From contig NZ_CP042430.1 of NCBI RefSeq assembly GCF_007970665.1, positions 4,836,001-4,900,000 of the forward strand: 64,000 bases of DNA, in the 5' to 3' direction. The translations under genes and the position numbers were made by a program. The DNA comes from Baekduia soli. Lineage in GTDB: Bacteria; Actinomycetota; Thermoleophilia; Solirubrobacterales; Solirubrobacteraceae. This document shows positions 30,211 through 40,784 of this stretch, piece after piece. The notes beneath the pieces are model-generated. The model worked only from the letters and a program-made list of their open reading frames with translations, was not told where the DNA came from and searched no databases. Position 1 is the stretch's first letter, and each line of letters starts with the position of its first letter.

Positions 30211-30223
30211 AGACTAGCAAAGG
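30211..30223 (-). promoter_or_regulatory. Extended -10 promoter of the rpmJ operon
   Basis: On the minus strand the sequence reads CCTTTGCTAGTCT: TGC followed by TAGTCT, an extended -10. The same 13-base pattern stands before fusA and rpsL. It predicts a leader of about 105 bases for rpmJ. Confidence 0.5.
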
Positions 30224-30246
30224 CGCCACCGCGTCGTCTGGTGGCG
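30224..30246 (-). terminator. Hairpin behind map, adjoining the rpmJ promoter
   Basis: CGCCACC with GGTGGCG, a 7-bp stem and nine-base loop, followed on the minus strand by CCTTTGCT. It should weaken read-through from secY-adk-map into rpmJ; the hairpin occupies the -35 position of the promoter next to it. Confidence 0.45.
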
Positions 30247-30285
30247 AACGATCGCCTGCCGCGACGCGGCGCGGGCGCCCCCGGC

Positions 30286-31053
30286 TCAGAGGCCGTCGTC
30301 GCCCTCGTGCCAGGGCGTCAGGATCCGCGGCCCGTCGGCCGTGATCGCGATCGTGAACTCGAAGTGCGCGGCCAGCGAGCCGTCCTGGGAGTAGATCGCC
30401 CAGCCGTCGTCGCCCATGCGGACCATGTGGCGCCCGGCCGTGGTCATCGGCTCGATGGCGAGCACCATGCCGGGCTCGAGCATCGGGCCCTTGCCCGGAT
30501 CGCCGTAGTTCGGGATCTGCGGCTCCTCGTGCATGCTGCGCCCGACGCCGTGGCCGACCAGCGAGCGCACGACGGACAGGCCCTCGGACTCCACGGTCTG
30601 CTGGACGGCGTGCGAGACGTCGCTGAGCCGGTTCCCGGGGCGGCACTGCTCCACCGCGTCGAACAGCGACCGGCGCGTGACCTCCAGCAGCTTCGCGGCG
30701 ACGGGCGTCACCGCGCCCACCGCGAACGTGACGGCGCCGTCGGCGACCCACCCCTCGTGGGTCACGCCGATGTCGATGCTGATCACGTCGCCCTTGGCCA
30801 GCCGGTAGGGGCCGGGGATGCCGTGGACGACCATCGCGTTGGGCGAGGCGCAGATCGAGCCCGGGAAGCCCCGGTAGCCCTTGAAGGACGGCACGGCCCC
30901 CTGGGAGCGGATGAAGCGCTCGGCGGCCTGGTCGAGCTCGGCGGTGCTGACGCCCTCGCGGATCTTGCTCGCGATGAGCTTCATCGTGCGGGCGTGGATG
31001 GCGCCGGCGGCGGCCATCTTCTCGATCTCGGCGGGGGACTTCTTGATGATCAC
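30286..31053 (-). CDS. map: Type I methionine aminopeptidase
   Basis: The product is 255 residues, starting at GTG 31051-31053. The metal ligands are visible: Asp in I-D-I-G-V, Asp in V-A-D-G-A-V-T-F, His in [10 protein letters not shown], Glu in A-I-E-P-M and Glu in F-E-F-T-I. It removes N-terminal methionine from new proteins. The His usually following the last Glu (F-E-H-T) is Phe here. It lies 10 bases behind adk. Confidence 0.96.
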   Translation of the reverse strand: MIIKKSPAEIEKMAAAGAIHARTMKLIASKIREGVSTAELDQAAERFIRSQGAVPSFKGYRGFPGSICASPNAMVVHGIPGPYRLAKGDVISIDIGVTHEGWVADGAVTFAVGAVTPVAAKLLEVTRRSLFDAVEQCRPGNRLSDVSHAVQQTVESEGLSVVRSLVGHGVGRSMHEEPQIPNYGDPGKGPMLEPGMVLAIEPMTTAGRHMVRMGDDGWAIYSQDGSLAAHFEFTIAITADGPRILTPWHEGDDGL

Positions 31054-31063
31054 GGCGGACGGG

Positions 31064-31738
31064 CTAGAGCTCGTCTTCCAGGCGCAGCGTGGCGACGGTC
31101 GCCCGGATGTGGTCGTGGACCTCGGTCGGGCGGCGCGTGCCGTCGAAGCGGCGCAGCAGGTCGCGGTCGTCGTAGTAGGCCACGAGCGGCTCGGTCTGCT
31201 CGTGGTAGACCGACAGGCGCTTGCGGATGGTGTCGGGCTTGTCGTCGTCTCGCTGGACGAGCCGCGAGCCGTCCTGGTCGCAGACGTCGGCGTGCTTGGG
31301 CGGGTCGAACTCGACGTGGTAGGTGTGGCCCGACTTGACGCAGGTGCGCCGTCCCGAGAGCCGCCGGACGACCTCGTCGTCGTCGACGTCGATGAGCAGC
31401 ACCGCGGTCAGCGACCGCCCGACCTTGTCCAGGGCCTCCCCCAGCGCATCGGCCTGCGGCACCGTGCGCGGGAAGCCGTCCAGGAGGAAGCCGTCGCTGG
31501 CGTCCTCGCCCTGCAGCGCCTCGAGGATGACCCCGATGATCACCTCGTCGGGGACGAGGTCCCCGGCATCCATGAACGCCTTGGCCTGCTTCCCGAGGTC
31601 CGTGCCGTCCGCGACCGCGGCGCGCAGGATGTTGCCCGTCGCGAAGTACGGGAGGTTGAAGTCCTCCGTGAGGCGCTCGGCTTGGGTGCCCTTGCCGGCG
31701 CCGGGAGGTCCGACGAGGATGAGGTTGAGCTCTGACAC
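31064..31738 (-). CDS. adk: Adenylate kinase
   Basis: From the GTG at 31736-31738 the product is 224 residues beginning right at the conserved L-I-L-V-G-P-P-G-A-G-K-G-T-Q P-loop; an ATG at 31804, one base from the secY stop, would add 22 non-conserved residues and cannot be excluded, because neither start has a good Shine-Dalgarno. The NMP-binding and LID regions are normal in length (D-G-F-P-R-T, R-R-L-S-G-R-R-T-C). The zinc site of the LID is degraded: two of four cysteines are replaced (C-V-K-S, C-D-Q-D). It balances ATP, ADP and AMP. Confidence 0.94.
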   Translation of the reverse strand: MSELNLILVGPPGAGKGTQAERLTEDFNLPYFATGNILRAAVADGTDLGKQAKAFMDAGDLVPDEVIIGVILEALQGEDASDGFLLDGFPRTVPQADALGEALDKVGRSLTAVLLIDVDDDEVVRRLSGRRTCVKSGHTYHVEFDPPKHADVCDQDGSRLVQRDDDKPDTIRKRLSVYHEQTEPLVAYYDDRDLLRRFDGTRRPTEVHDHIRATVATLRLEDEL

Positions 31739-31805
31739 GAGGGGGGTGGTCGTTCCCGTGGCGACCGGGGCGCGGATGCGCCCGGTTCCGGGAAGGTCGG
31801 GCATC

Positions 31806-33083
31806 CTACTTCAGGAAGCCTTCGTAGTTGCGCATCATGAGCTGCGCCTCGAGCTGCTTCATCGTGTCCAGGGCCACGCCGATGACGATCAGCAGCGACG
31901 TTCCGCCGAAGTAGAACGACTGCGTGGCGCCCGTGGCGGCGATGAGAATGGTCGGGAACGCGGCGACCGCGGCCAGGTACAGCGCTCCGGGAAACGTCAG
32001 CCGGGCCAGGATCCGGTCCAGGAACTCGGCGGTCGGCCGGCCGGGCCGCACCCCCGGGATGAACCCGCCGTACTTCTTCAGGTTGTCGGCCTGGTCGACG
32101 GGGTTGAACGTCACCGCCGTGTAGAAGTAGGTGAACAGGATGATGAAGAGCGACTCGCCGATGACGTACGGCGCCTTCGTCGGCCCGAAGAAGTTGGCGA
32201 TGCTGTGGGTGCCCGGCGTGTTGATGAGCTGGCCCACGGTGGGCGGGAAGGCCATGATCGACGCGGCGAAGATGACCGGGATGACGCCGGCCATGTTGAC
32301 CCGCAGCGGCAGGTAGGTCTGGCCGCCGCCGCTCATGCGGCGCCCGATGACGCGCTTGGCGTACTGGACCGGGATGCGGCGCTGGCCCTCCTGGATGAAC
32401 ACGATCGCGCAGACCACGCCGAGCGCGATGAACGGCATCATCACGACGAAGACCTGGTCGGGGTTGTTCCACCAGTTCGAGACGCCGCCGGGCAGGCGCG
32501 CGACGATCGACGCGAAGATCATCAGCGAGATGCCGTTGCCGATGCCGCGCTGGGTGATCAGCTCGCCCATCCACATGAGCAGGATCGTGCCCGCGGTCAG
32601 CGAGATGACGATGAGGAAGACGTGTGGCGTGTCGAACGTCGAGATGACCTTCTCGCCGGCCGACGCGCTGAGCGACTTGAACAGGAAGACGTAGCCGATG
32701 GACTGCGCGAAGGCCAGGCCGACCGTCAGGTAGCGCGTGTACTGCGTGATGCGCGCCTGCCCGACCTCGCCCTCCTTCTGCAGCTTCTCCAGCGACGGCA
32801 CGACGACCGTGAGCAGCTGCAGGATGATGCTCGCGGTGATGTAGGGCATGATCCCCAGCGCGAACAGCGCGATCCGGCTCAGCCCGCCACCCGAGAACGT
32901 GTTCAGCAGGTTGAGGATCCCGCCCCCGCCGAACTGCGACTGGATGTCGTTGACCGCCTGCAGGTTGATCCCGGGCACCGGGATGTGGGAGCCGAGGCGG
33001 TAGAGCGCGAGCAGCATCGCCGTGAAGGCGAGCTTCTTGCGGATCTCGGGCACCGTGAAGGCGCTCATGATGGTCGACAGCAT
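31806..33083 (-). CDS. secY: Preprotein translocase subunit SecY
   Basis: The product is 425 residues with ten hydrophobic segments; conserved parts include the plug region near the N-terminus, L-M-W-M-G-E-L-I-T-Q-R-G-I-G-N-G-I-S and G-I-R-P-G-like G-V-R-P-G-R-P-T. ATG at 33083 is the longest start; the ATG at 33068 (M-S-A-F-T-V-P-E-I) is equally possible. It forms the protein-conducting channel. In most bacteria it follows rplO directly; here 1.4 kb and an opposite-strand gene intervene, so it needs its own promoter. Confidence 0.97.
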   Translation of the reverse strand: MLSTIMSAFTVPEIRKKLAFTAMLLALYRLGSHIPVPGINLQAVNDIQSQFGGGGILNLLNTFSGGGLSRIALFALGIMPYITASIILQLLTVVVPSLEKLQKEGEVGQARITQYTRYLTVGLAFAQSIGYVFLFKSLSASAGEKVISTFDTPHVFLIVISLTAGTILLMWMGELITQRGIGNGISLMIFASIVARLPGGVSNWWNNPDQVFVVMMPFIALGVVCAIVFIQEGQRRIPVQYAKRVIGRRMSGGGQTYLPLRVNMAGVIPVIFAASIMAFPPTVGQLINTPGTHSIANFFGPTKAPYVIGESLFIILFTYFYTAVTFNPVDQADNLKKYGGFIPGVRPGRPTAEFLDRILARLTFPGALYLAAVAAFPTILIAATGATQSFYFGGTSLLIVIGVALDTMKQLEAQLMMRNYEGFLK

Positions 33084-33093
33084 GCGACCGCGA

Positions 33094-33099
33094 AGGGTA
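33094..33099 (-). promoter_or_regulatory. Possible -10 of secY
   Basis: TACCCT on the minus strand fits TANNNT and lies 10 bases before the first ATG of secY (25 before the second). A start here would give a nearly leaderless message. No -35 is recognisable. Confidence 0.25.
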
Positions 33100-33307
33100 A
33101 CCGACCCAGCTCGTCACCCGCGCGGCCGGCCCCCGAGCCCGGGTCGCGGGAGCTCGTCGCCTGCGCCGGGGCGCACGCGCCCGCGCCCTGACCGACCGCG
33201 CCGTTCCCAGGATCGCCACGGCCGGGCAACCATACGTCAACGACCACCCCGGCCGCCCGGCCTAGCGTCGCCCCCGTCTGATCCCGACGAGCTGACGGAG
33301 GATGTCC

Positions 33308-34387
33308 ATGCAGGGTCTGAAGCGTCTGACGATGACCGCGGCCGTGATCGCGGCGACGGTGGTGGCGACCGCGGCGGTGGCCGATCGCGGCGGCGATCCC
33401 GGGCCGGGCGGCGGTGGCGCCGGCCACGGTGGGTACGGCCTCGAGCGCTCCTACACCGTCGGCCTGTTCGGTGACATGCCCTACGGCGCCGCCGGCCGGA
33501 CCGAGTATCCGAGGCTCCTGGGCGACATGAACGCCGCCCGACCGGCGTTCGCGATCTTCGACGGCGATCTGAAGGCCGGTGGCGACGGGGCGTGCACGGA
33601 CGAGCTCTACACCCAGAGCAAGGCGTGGTTCGACAGCCTGCGCTTCCCGGTGGTCGTGACCCCGGGGGACAACGACTGGACCGATTGCTGGGGTCGCTAC
33701 GGCCCGGGCACCGGCGGCTACGACCCGGAGGAGAGGCTGGCCTTCGAGCGCAGGCTGTTCTTCGCCGACGAGCGGACGCTCGGCGCCCGTCCCATGCGCG
33801 TCGAGCGCGAGAGCACCGAGGCCGGCTACGCGGACTACTCCGAGAACGCGCGCTGGGTCGCCGGGCCCGTGCTCTACGTGACCCTGGACTTCCAGGGCTC
33901 CAACGACAACCTCCCGCACGCGGGGGTCGACGGCGAGACCCGGTCGGACGCCGAGATCGCCCGCCAGGAGGCCGAGCACGATGCGCGGCAGGCCGCGAAC
34001 ATCCACTGGCTGCAGGAGTCCTACGTCAAGGCGACGCAGATCGGGGCCAGGGGCGTCGTCGTCACCTGGCAGTCGGACCCGAACTTCAACAACGAGCAGA
34101 AGCTGCAGCCCGAGGAGTACGACGGGCTGCTGGACCTCCCCGCCGAGCTGCGGCGCCAGGCCATCGCCTTCCCCGGTCAGACGCTGCTGGTCCACGGTGA
34201 CAGCCACTACTACAAGGTCGACAAGCCGCTGAGCTACGACAACGGGCAGGTCGTGGAGAAGTTCACGCGCGTCGAGACGTTCGGGGCGGCCAACACCCAC
34301 TGGGTCAGCCTCACCGTCGACCCGCGCGACCCGCAGCTGTTCCAGCTCAGCCCGCAGATCGTCGCGGGCAACGTCGACGACCGCTAG
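33308..34387 (+). CDS. Secreted calcineurin-like metallophosphoesterase, inserted in the ribosomal cluster
   Basis: I take the ATG at 33308, six bases after GGAGG; the ATG at 33302 overlaps that site. The product is about 359 residues with a signal peptide (cleavage near A-V-A-D at about residue 25) and a Gly-rich spacer. Motifs follow the metallophosphoesterase order: L-F-G-D-M-P (first Asp), F-D-G-D-L-K, T-P-G-D-N-D-W, and V-H-G-D-S-H-Y. The histidine-metal set is partly atypical, so activity is not certain. It lies on the plus strand between rplO and secY, which normally adjoin. Confidence 0.75.
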   Translation: MQGLKRLTMTAAVIAATVVATAAVADRGGDPGPGGGGAGHGGYGLERSYTVGLFGDMPYGAAGRTEYPRLLGDMNAARPAFAIFDGDLKAGGDGACTDELYTQSKAWFDSLRFPVVVTPGDNDWTDCWGRYGPGTGGYDPEERLAFERRLFFADERTLGARPMRVERESTEAGYADYSENARWVAGPVLYVTLDFQGSNDNLPHAGVDGETRSDAEIARQEAEHDARQAANIHWLQESYVKATQIGARGVVVTWQSDPNFNNEQKLQPEEYDGLLDLPAELRRQAIAFPGQTLLVHGDSHYYKVDKPLSYDNGQVVEKFTRVETFGAANTHWVSLTVDPRDPQLFQLSPQIVAGNVDDR

Positions 34388-34404
34388 ACGCGGTCGCAGG
34401 ACGG

Positions 34405-34434
34405 CCGAGCGCCCCGGGGTGCCGGGGCGCTCGG
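34405..34434. terminator. Bidirectional terminator between the metallophosphoesterase and rplO
   Basis: A 13-bp perfect stem, CCGAGCGCCCCGG with CCGGGGCGCTCGG, around the loop GGTG. It lies between two convergent genes and should end both the metallophosphoesterase message and the long S10-spc message coming from rplO. No T-run is present on either side. Confidence 0.7.
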
Positions 34435-34460
34435 GTCCTGCGCAGCGGTGACGGGCGCCG

Positions 34461-34967
34461 CTAGGCGTCGATGACGTGCACGGTGCCGCCCGCGGCCTCG
34501 ATGGCCGCGCGGGCGGTGCCGCTGAACTTGTGCGCATGCACGGTCAGCGGCTTGGAGATCTCGCCCTTGGCGAGGATCTTGACCGGGATGTCCTTGCGCG
34601 TCCCCAGCCCGGCGGCCTTGAGCGCCTCGAGGGTCACCTCGGCGCCGCTGTCGAAGCGGGACTCGAGGTCCTTGAGGTTGACCGCCTGCGTGTGCGTGCG
34701 GAACGGCTCGAACGGCATGGACTTCTTCATGTGCGGGCCGCGCAGCTTGCGCATCCGCATGTGGATCGGCATCTGGCCGCCCTCGAACCGCGCGCGGTCC
34801 TTGGCGCCCGAGCGCGAGCCGTAGCCCTTCTGGCCGCGGCCGGCGGTCTTGCCGGTGCCCGAGCCCTCGCCGCGGCCGACGCGCTTGCGCGGCTTGCGGC
34901 TGCCCGGGGCGGGCTTGAGGTTGTGGAGCCCGATGGCCTCGGGCTTGTCGTCGGCCTCGTCGGCCAT
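34461..34967 (-). CDS. rplO: Large-subunit ribosomal protein uL15
   Basis: The product is 168 residues. A short acidic N-terminal addition (M-A-D-E-A-D-D-K-P-E) precedes the normal G-L-H-N-L-K-P-A-P-G-S-R. The Gly/Arg-rich loop G-R-G-E-G-S-G-T-G-K-T-A-G-R-G is standard. It is the last gene of the S10-spc unit here; secY is separated from it. Confidence 0.97.
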   Translation of the reverse strand: MADEADDKPEAIGLHNLKPAPGSRKPRKRVGRGEGSGTGKTAGRGQKGYGSRSGAKDRARFEGGQMPIHMRMRKLRGPHMKKSMPFEPFRTHTQAVNLKDLESRFDSGAEVTLEALKAAGLGTRKDIPVKILAKGEISKPLTVHAHKFSGTARAAIEAAGGTVHVIDA

Positions 34968-34968
34968 G

Positions 34969-35141
34969 TCAGTCCTCCTGGACGGTGATCAGGTGACGGA
35001 CGCGATGCAGCATGCCCCGCGACTGCGGGGTGTCCTTGACCTCGACCGTGTGGCCGATGCGCCGCAGCCCGAGCGAGCGCAGCGTGTCGAGCTGGCGCTG
35101 CGTCGAGCCGTTCTTGGACTTGATCTGGGTCACCTTGGGCA

Positions 35142-35142
<1 letters not shown>
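34969..35142 (-). CDS. rpmD: Large-subunit ribosomal protein uL30
   Basis: The product is 57 residues: [24 protein letters not shown] and [11 protein letters not shown]. It fits exactly between rpsE and rplO; its ATG overlaps the stop of rpsE by one base (TGATG), and its stop is followed by one base and the rplO ATG. The gene is short and easily missed. Confidence 0.95.
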
Positions 35143-35803
<661 letters not shown>

Positions 35804-35807
<4 letters not shown>

Positions 35808-36157
35808 ACGGCGATGCCTCCCTCGCGGACGCCGTCGGCGAATGCCTTCACGCGTCCGTGGTACTGGTAGCCGCCGCGATCGAAGACGGCGCGCTCGATG
35901 CCGGCCGCCTTCGCGCGCTGCGCGAGCAGCTCGCCGGCCTTGGTGCTCTGCTCGGCCTTCTTGAGCTCACGCAGCTCGGGCTCGGTCCACTGGACCGCGG
36001 CCAGCGTGCGCCCCGCATCGTCGTCGACGAGCTGGGCGGCGATGCCGCGGTTGGACCGGAACACGGAGATGCGCGGGCGCTCGGCCGTGCCGCGCACCTT
36101 GGCGCGGACGCGGCGGCGGCGCTTGAGACGGCGCTGCTCAGGGGTGGTGATGCTCAT
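35804..36157 (-). CDS. rplR: Large-subunit ribosomal protein uL18
   Basis: The product is 117 residues with [23 protein letters not shown] and the C-terminal F-D-R-G-G-Y-x-Y-H-G-R-V-K-A. It binds 5S rRNA. It overlaps rplF upstream and rpsE downstream by four bases each. Confidence 0.97.
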
Positions 36158-36687
36158 GCTCGCTTACCGACCTTGCGGGCGACGTACTCGCCCTCGTAGC
36201 GGATGCCCTTGCCCTTGTAGGGCTCCGGGGGCCGCTGCTTGCGGATGTTGGCGGCGATCTCGCCGACCGCCTGCTTCGAGATGCCGCGGACGATGACGCG
36301 CGTCGGCTGGGGCACCTCGAACTCGATCCCGTCCGGCGCCTTGATGGACACCGGGTGCGAGTAGCCGAGCGCCAGCTCCAGGTCGCGGCCCTTGAGGACC
36401 GCGCGGTAGCCGACGCCCTGGATCTCGAGCGTCTTGGTGTAGCCCGACGTGACGCCCTCGACCATGTTGGCCACCAGCGAGCGCGTGAGCCCGTGCAGGG
36501 CGCGGTGCTCGCCGCGGTCGGTGGGGCGCGTGACGATCAGCTCGTCCTCGTTGTGCTCCACCGTGATGTCGCGGTGGATGCGCTCGAAGAGCTCGCCCTT
36601 GGGCCCGTTGACACGGACCATCTCGGGCTCGATGGAGATGGAGACCCCGGCGGGGACCGGGATGGGCTTGCGACCGATTCGGCTCAT
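36154..36687 (-). CDS. rplF: Large-subunit ribosomal protein uL6
   Basis: The product is 177 residues, standard length: [11 protein letters not shown] at the start and [11 protein letters not shown] near the end. It lies near the factor-binding site of the 50S subunit. Gap of four bases to rpsH. Confidence 0.98.
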   Translation of the reverse strand: MSRIGRKPIPVPAGVSISIEPEMVRVNGPKGELFERIHRDITVEHNEDELIVTRPTDRGEHRALHGLTRSLVANMVEGVTSGYTKTLEIQGVGYRAVLKGRDLELALGYSHPVSIKAPDGIEFEVPQPTRVIVRGISKQAVGEIAANIRKQRPPEPYKGKGIRYEGEYVARKVGKRA

Positions 36688-36691
36688 GGGG

Positions 36692-37099
36692 TCACCAGAC
36701 CTTCGCGACCACTTCGCCGCCGATGCCGCGGCGACGGGCCTCGTGGCCGGTCATGACGCCCTGGGACGTCGAGACGATGGCGGTCCCCATCCCGCCCAGG
36801 ACCTTGGGGATGCCCGTGGCCGGCACGTAGTAGCGCTGGCCGGGGCGCGAGGCCCGCTGCAGCCCGGACACGACGGACTTCCGCTGCTCGGTGTACTTGA
36901 GCTGGATGCGGATGAGCTCGCTCGGGTGGTCGGGCGTGGGCGCCTCGGTCTCCCAGCCGTCGATGTAGCCCTGCTCGGCGAGGATGCGGGTCATCTCGCG
37001 CTTGAGCTTGGAGGCCGGGATCTCGACGATGTCGTGCTGGGCCTGGATCGCGTTGCGGATCCGGGTCAGGTAGTCGGCGATCGGATCGGTCATCGACAT
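36692..37099 (-). CDS. rpsH: Small-subunit ribosomal protein uS8
   Basis: The product is 135 residues; [17 protein letters not shown] at the start, and S-T-S-Q-G-V-M-T at the conserved rRNA-binding C-terminal block. S8 binds central-domain 16S rRNA and in E. coli regulates the spc operon. It lies four bases after rpsN. Confidence 0.98.
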   Translation of the reverse strand: MSMTDPIADYLTRIRNAIQAQHDIVEIPASKLKREMTRILAEQGYIDGWETEAPTPDHPSELIRIQLKYTEQRKSVVSGLQRASRPGQRYYVPATGIPKVLGGMGTAIVSTSQGVMTGHEARRRGIGGEVVAKVW

Positions 37100-37103
37100 G
37101 TGG

Positions 37104-37289
37104 TCACCAGCTCGACTTCGTCATGCCGGGGATGAAGCCGTTGTGCGCGAGCTCGCGCAGGCAGATGCGGCACACGCCGAACTTGCGGTAGACCGCACGC
37201 GAACGGCCGCACTTGCGACAGCGGGTGTACTCCCGCGTCTTGTACTTGGACCCGCGCTGCTGGCGGACTCTCTGCGATGTCTTGGCCAC
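37104..37289 (-). CDS. rpsN: Small-subunit ribosomal protein uS14, type Z (zinc)
   Basis: The product is 61 residues with C-R-K-C and C-R-I-C zinc ligands, i.e. the short zinc-ribbon form of S14 common in Gram-positives. It replaces the longer zinc-free S14. Between rplE and rpsH, with four-base gaps on both sides. Confidence 0.97.
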   Translation of the reverse strand: MAKTSQRVRQQRGSKYKTREYTRCRKCGRSRAVYRKFGVCRICLRELAHNGFIPGMTKSSW

Positions 37290-37293
37290 GGGT

Positions 37294-37899
37294 CTAGCTC
37301 TCCTGGTTGGCGCCGGCGTCGGCGGTCACGTACGGGTTGCCCTCGCGGCTGAAGGGGAACCCGAACGCCTCGAGCAACGCGTACGCCTCGGTGTCGGATG
37401 CAGCGGAGGTCGTGACCGTGATGTCGAGGCCACGCACGTTGTCGATGGCGTCGTAGTCGATCTCGGGGAAGATGATCTGCTCGCGCAGCCCCATCGAGTA
37501 GTTGCCCCGGCCGTCGAACGACGTCGGCTTGAGGCCCCGGAAGTCCCTCGTGCGCGGGAGCGCGACGGACACCAGCCGGTCGATGAACTCGTAGGCGCGC
37601 TCGCCGCGCAGCGTCACGCTGACGCCGACGGGCATGCCCTCACGGACCTTGAACTGCGCGATGGACTTGCGGGCGCGCCGGATCGACGGCTTCTGGCCGG
37701 CGATCGTCGCGAGCTGCTCGGCGGCCGCGTCGAGAACCTTGGAGTCCTGCTTGGCGTCACCGACGCCCATGTTCAGGGTGACCTTCTCGAGGCGGGGGGC
37801 CTGCATGTAGCTCGAGTACCCGAAGCGCTCGATCAGCGCGGGTCGGATCTCCTCGAGGTAGCGCGTCTTGAGGCGCGCGGTCTGGATGGCGGCTTCCAT
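37294..37899 (-). CDS. rplE: Large-subunit ribosomal protein uL5
   Basis: The product is 201 residues, with [17 protein letters not shown] and F-P-E-I-D-Y-D as conserved blocks. It holds 5S rRNA in the central protuberance. A 15-residue N-terminal addition precedes the usual start. Confidence 0.98.
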   Translation of the reverse strand: MEAAIQTARLKTRYLEEIRPALIERFGYSSYMQAPRLEKVTLNMGVGDAKQDSKVLDAAAEQLATIAGQKPSIRRARKSIAQFKVREGMPVGVSVTLRGERAYEFIDRLVSVALPRTRDFRGLKPTSFDGRGNYSMGLREQIIFPEIDYDAIDNVRGLDITVTTSAASDTEAYALLEAFGFPFSREGNPYVTADAGANQES

Positions 37900-37932
37900 G
37901 GTCCTAGTCCAGCTTCGTTCCCGAAGCGCGCG

Positions 37933-38259
37933 TCACGCGGTTGCGGACGCCCCCTCGCGGGTCACGCCCACGCGGGTCGGCTTCTTGGTCTTGGGATCGA
38001 TGAGCATGACGTTGCTGATGTGGATGGGGCCCTCGCGCTCGATGACCCCGGCCTCACGCTGCGGCGCGTTGGGCAGCGGGCGCTGGTGGCGCTTGATGAT
38101 GTTCAGGCCCTCGACGAAGACCTTGTCCTTCTTGGGGTCGACGCGGAGGATCTTGCCCGTCTTGCCGCGGTCCTTGCCGCTGATCACGACGACCTCGTCG
38201 TCGCGGCGGATCTTGAGGGCGCGGGCCTTCTTGACGGGCGCGGGCTTCTTGGCGGCCAT
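37933..38259 (-). CDS. rplX: Large-subunit ribosomal protein uL24
   Basis: The product is 108 residues with the KOW motif (K-I-R-R-D-D-E-V-V-V-I-S-G-K-D-R-G-K-T-G). A Lys/Pro/Ala-rich N-terminal stretch of about 15 residues precedes it. It starts one base after the rplN stop. Confidence 0.97.
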   Translation of the reverse strand: MAAKKPAPVKKARALKIRRDDEVVVISGKDRGKTGKILRVDPKKDKVFVEGLNIIKRHQRPLPNAPQREAGVIEREGPIHISNVMLIDPKTKKPTRVGVTREGASATA

Positions 38260-38260
38260 G

Positions 38261-38629
38261 CTAGAGCACCTCCGGGGCGAGCGAGATGATCTTCATGTAG
38301 TTGCGGTCGCGCAGCTCGCGGGCCACCGGCCCGAAGATGCGCGTCCCGCGCGGGTTGCCGGCGGCGTCGATGATCACCGCGGCGTTCTCGTCGAAGGCGA
38401 TGTAGGTCCCGTCGTCACGCCCGAACTCCTTCTTCGTGCGCACGACGACGGCCTTGACGACCTCGCCCTTCTTGACCGTGCCCTGCGGGCTGGCGGTCTT
38501 GACGGTGGCGGTGATGACGTCCCCGACATGCGCGTACTTGCGGCGCGAGCCGCCCTGCACGCGGATGACGAGGATCTCGCGGGCGCCGGTGTTGTCGGCG
38601 ACCTTGAGGCGTGACTCGTTCTGGATCAT
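38261..38629 (-). CDS. rplN: Large-subunit ribosomal protein uL14
   Basis: The product is 122 residues, [16 protein letters not shown] at the start and [13 protein letters not shown] at the end. Its position at the subunit interface is well established. About 50 bases separate it from rpsQ. Confidence 0.98.
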   Translation of the reverse strand: MIQNESRLKVADNTGAREILVIRVQGGSRRKYAHVGDVITATVKTASPQGTVKKGEVVKAVVVRTKKEFGRDDGTYIAFDENAAVIIDAAGNPRGTRIFGPVARELRDRNYMKIISLAPEVL

Positions 38630-38678
38630 GCCGTCACCTCACGAGCGACCGCAGCGCTGGTCCGACGGAGCAGGGCGA

Positions 38679-39269
38679 TCACTTGGCACGCTCCAGGACC
38701 TCGACGAGGCGCCAGCGCTTCGTCGCGCTCAGCGGGCGGGACTCGATGACGCGGACGCGGTCGCCGGCGTGGGCGTCGTTGGCCTCGTCGTGGGCGTGCA
38801 GCGTCGTCGAGCTGCGGACGATCTTCTGGTAGCGGCGATGCCGGCGCGCGACGTCGATGCGGACCGTGATCGTCTTGTCCGCCTTGTCGGAGACGACGAT
38901 GCCCAGGCGCTCCTTGGGGGCGCCGGGACCGTGCTCCTTGGGCGCCGTGGTCGGCGCGGGGCCGGCCTCGGCGCGGGCGGCCTGCAGCTTCTCGCGGCGC
39001 TTGGCGCGGTAGCGCGAGCGGGCGGCGGCCTTGGCCTTGCGCTCCGTGGCGCGCTCCTCGGGCGTGGCGGCGCGGCGGTTGCCGCGGCGGGCGCGCGCGG
39101 CGGCCTTGCGCTCCTTGGGGGTCTGGGGGACGACCGGCTCGGCGGGGGCCGCCGGCTCGGCAGGCGCCTCGACCGCGGCCTCGGGGGCCACGGTCTCCTC
39201 CGCGGTCTCGGCGGGAGGGGTCGGGCGGGCGGGGTCCGAGTCGGTGGTGTCAGGGGTCTCGTCAGCCAT
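38679..39269 (-). CDS. rpsQ: Small-subunit ribosomal protein uS17 with a long N-terminal extension
   Basis: The product is 196 residues, more than twice the usual about 80-90. The S17 core is only residues about 117-196 (R-L-G-I-V-V-S-D-K-A-D-K-T-I-T-V, then G-D-R-V-R-V-I-E-S-R-P-L-S). Residues 1-50 are acidic and Ala/Pro-rich, 51-100 strongly basic (R-K-A-A-A-R-A-R-R-G). No internal start with a clear ribosome-binding site separates the extension from the core, and the frame is uninterrupted from two bases after the rpmC stop region, so the extension appears translated. Confidence 0.93.
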   Translation of the reverse strand: MADETPDTTDSDPARPTPPAETAEETVAPEAAVEAPAEPAAPAEPVVPQTPKERKAAARARRGNRRAATPEERATERKAKAAARSRYRAKRREKLQAARAEAGPAPTTAPKEHGPGAPKERLGIVVSDKADKTITVRIDVARRHRRYQKIVRSSTTLHAHDEANDAHAGDRVRVIESRPLSATKRWRLVEVLERAK

Positions 39270-39271
39270 GG

Positions 39272-39472
39272 CTACTTGTCCGTGTCGATCCCGCGCTCGC
39301 GGGCGATGGTCAGAGCGCGAGCGAGGTCGCGCTTGGTGGAGCGGAGGCCGGCGCTGTTCTCCAGCTCGCCGGTGGCGTGCTGGAAGCGCAGGCCGAAGAT
39401 GTCGCGTCGGACCGTCTTGATGTGGTCCAGCAGCTCGTCGTCGCGAAGGTCGCGGATCTCCTTGGCGTCCAT
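39272..39472 (-). CDS. rpmC: Large-subunit ribosomal protein uL29
   Basis: The product is 66 residues, a two-helix bundle: K-E-I-R-D-L-R-D-D-E-L, L-R-F-Q-H-A-T-G-E-L-E-N-S and R-D-L-A-R-A-L-T-I-A-R-E-R. It lies at the polypeptide exit. Its ATG overlaps the rplP stop by one base (TGATG). Confidence 0.96.
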   Translation of the reverse strand: MDAKEIRDLRDDELLDHIKTVRRDIFGLRFQHATGELENSAGLRSTKRDLARALTIARERGIDTDK

Positions 39473-39888
39473 CAGGACCAGTCCTCCGCGGTCACGATCT
39501 TGGTGCGGACGGGCAGCTTCATGCCGGCCAGGCGCAGGGCCTCGCGGGCGAGGGGCTCGGGAACCCCGGCCAGCTCGAACATGACGCGGCCCGGCTTGAC
39601 GACGGCGACCCAGCCCTCGGGCGAGCCCTTGCCGGAGCCCATGCGGGTCTCGGCGGGCTTCTTGGTCACCGGCTTGTCGGGATACACGTTGATCCAGACC
39701 TTGCCGCCGCGCTTGATCTTGCGGGTCATCGCGATACGCGCGGCCTCGATCTGGCGGTTGGTGAGCCAGCCGGCGTCGAGCGACTTGATGCCGTACTCGC
39801 CGAACTGCACCTTGGTCTGGCCGCGTGAGAACCCGGGCTTGCGCCCGCGGTGCTGCTTGCGGTGCTTCACACGCTTGGGGGAGAGCAT
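39472..39888 (-). CDS. rplP: Large-subunit ribosomal protein uL16
   Basis: The product is 138 residues, with K-H-R-K-Q-H-R-G-R and [15 protein letters not shown] as conserved blocks. It is needed for A-site tRNA placement. It overlaps rpmC by one base and follows the rpsC stop with no gap. Confidence 0.98.
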   Translation of the reverse strand: MLSPKRVKHRKQHRGRKPGFSRGQTKVQFGEYGIKSLDAGWLTNRQIEAARIAMTRKIKRGGKVWINVYPDKPVTKKPAETRMGSGKGSPEGWVAVVKPGRVMFELAGVPEPLAREALRLAGMKLPVRTKIVTAEDWS

Positions 39889-40782
<894 letters not shown>

Positions 40783-40784
40783 GC

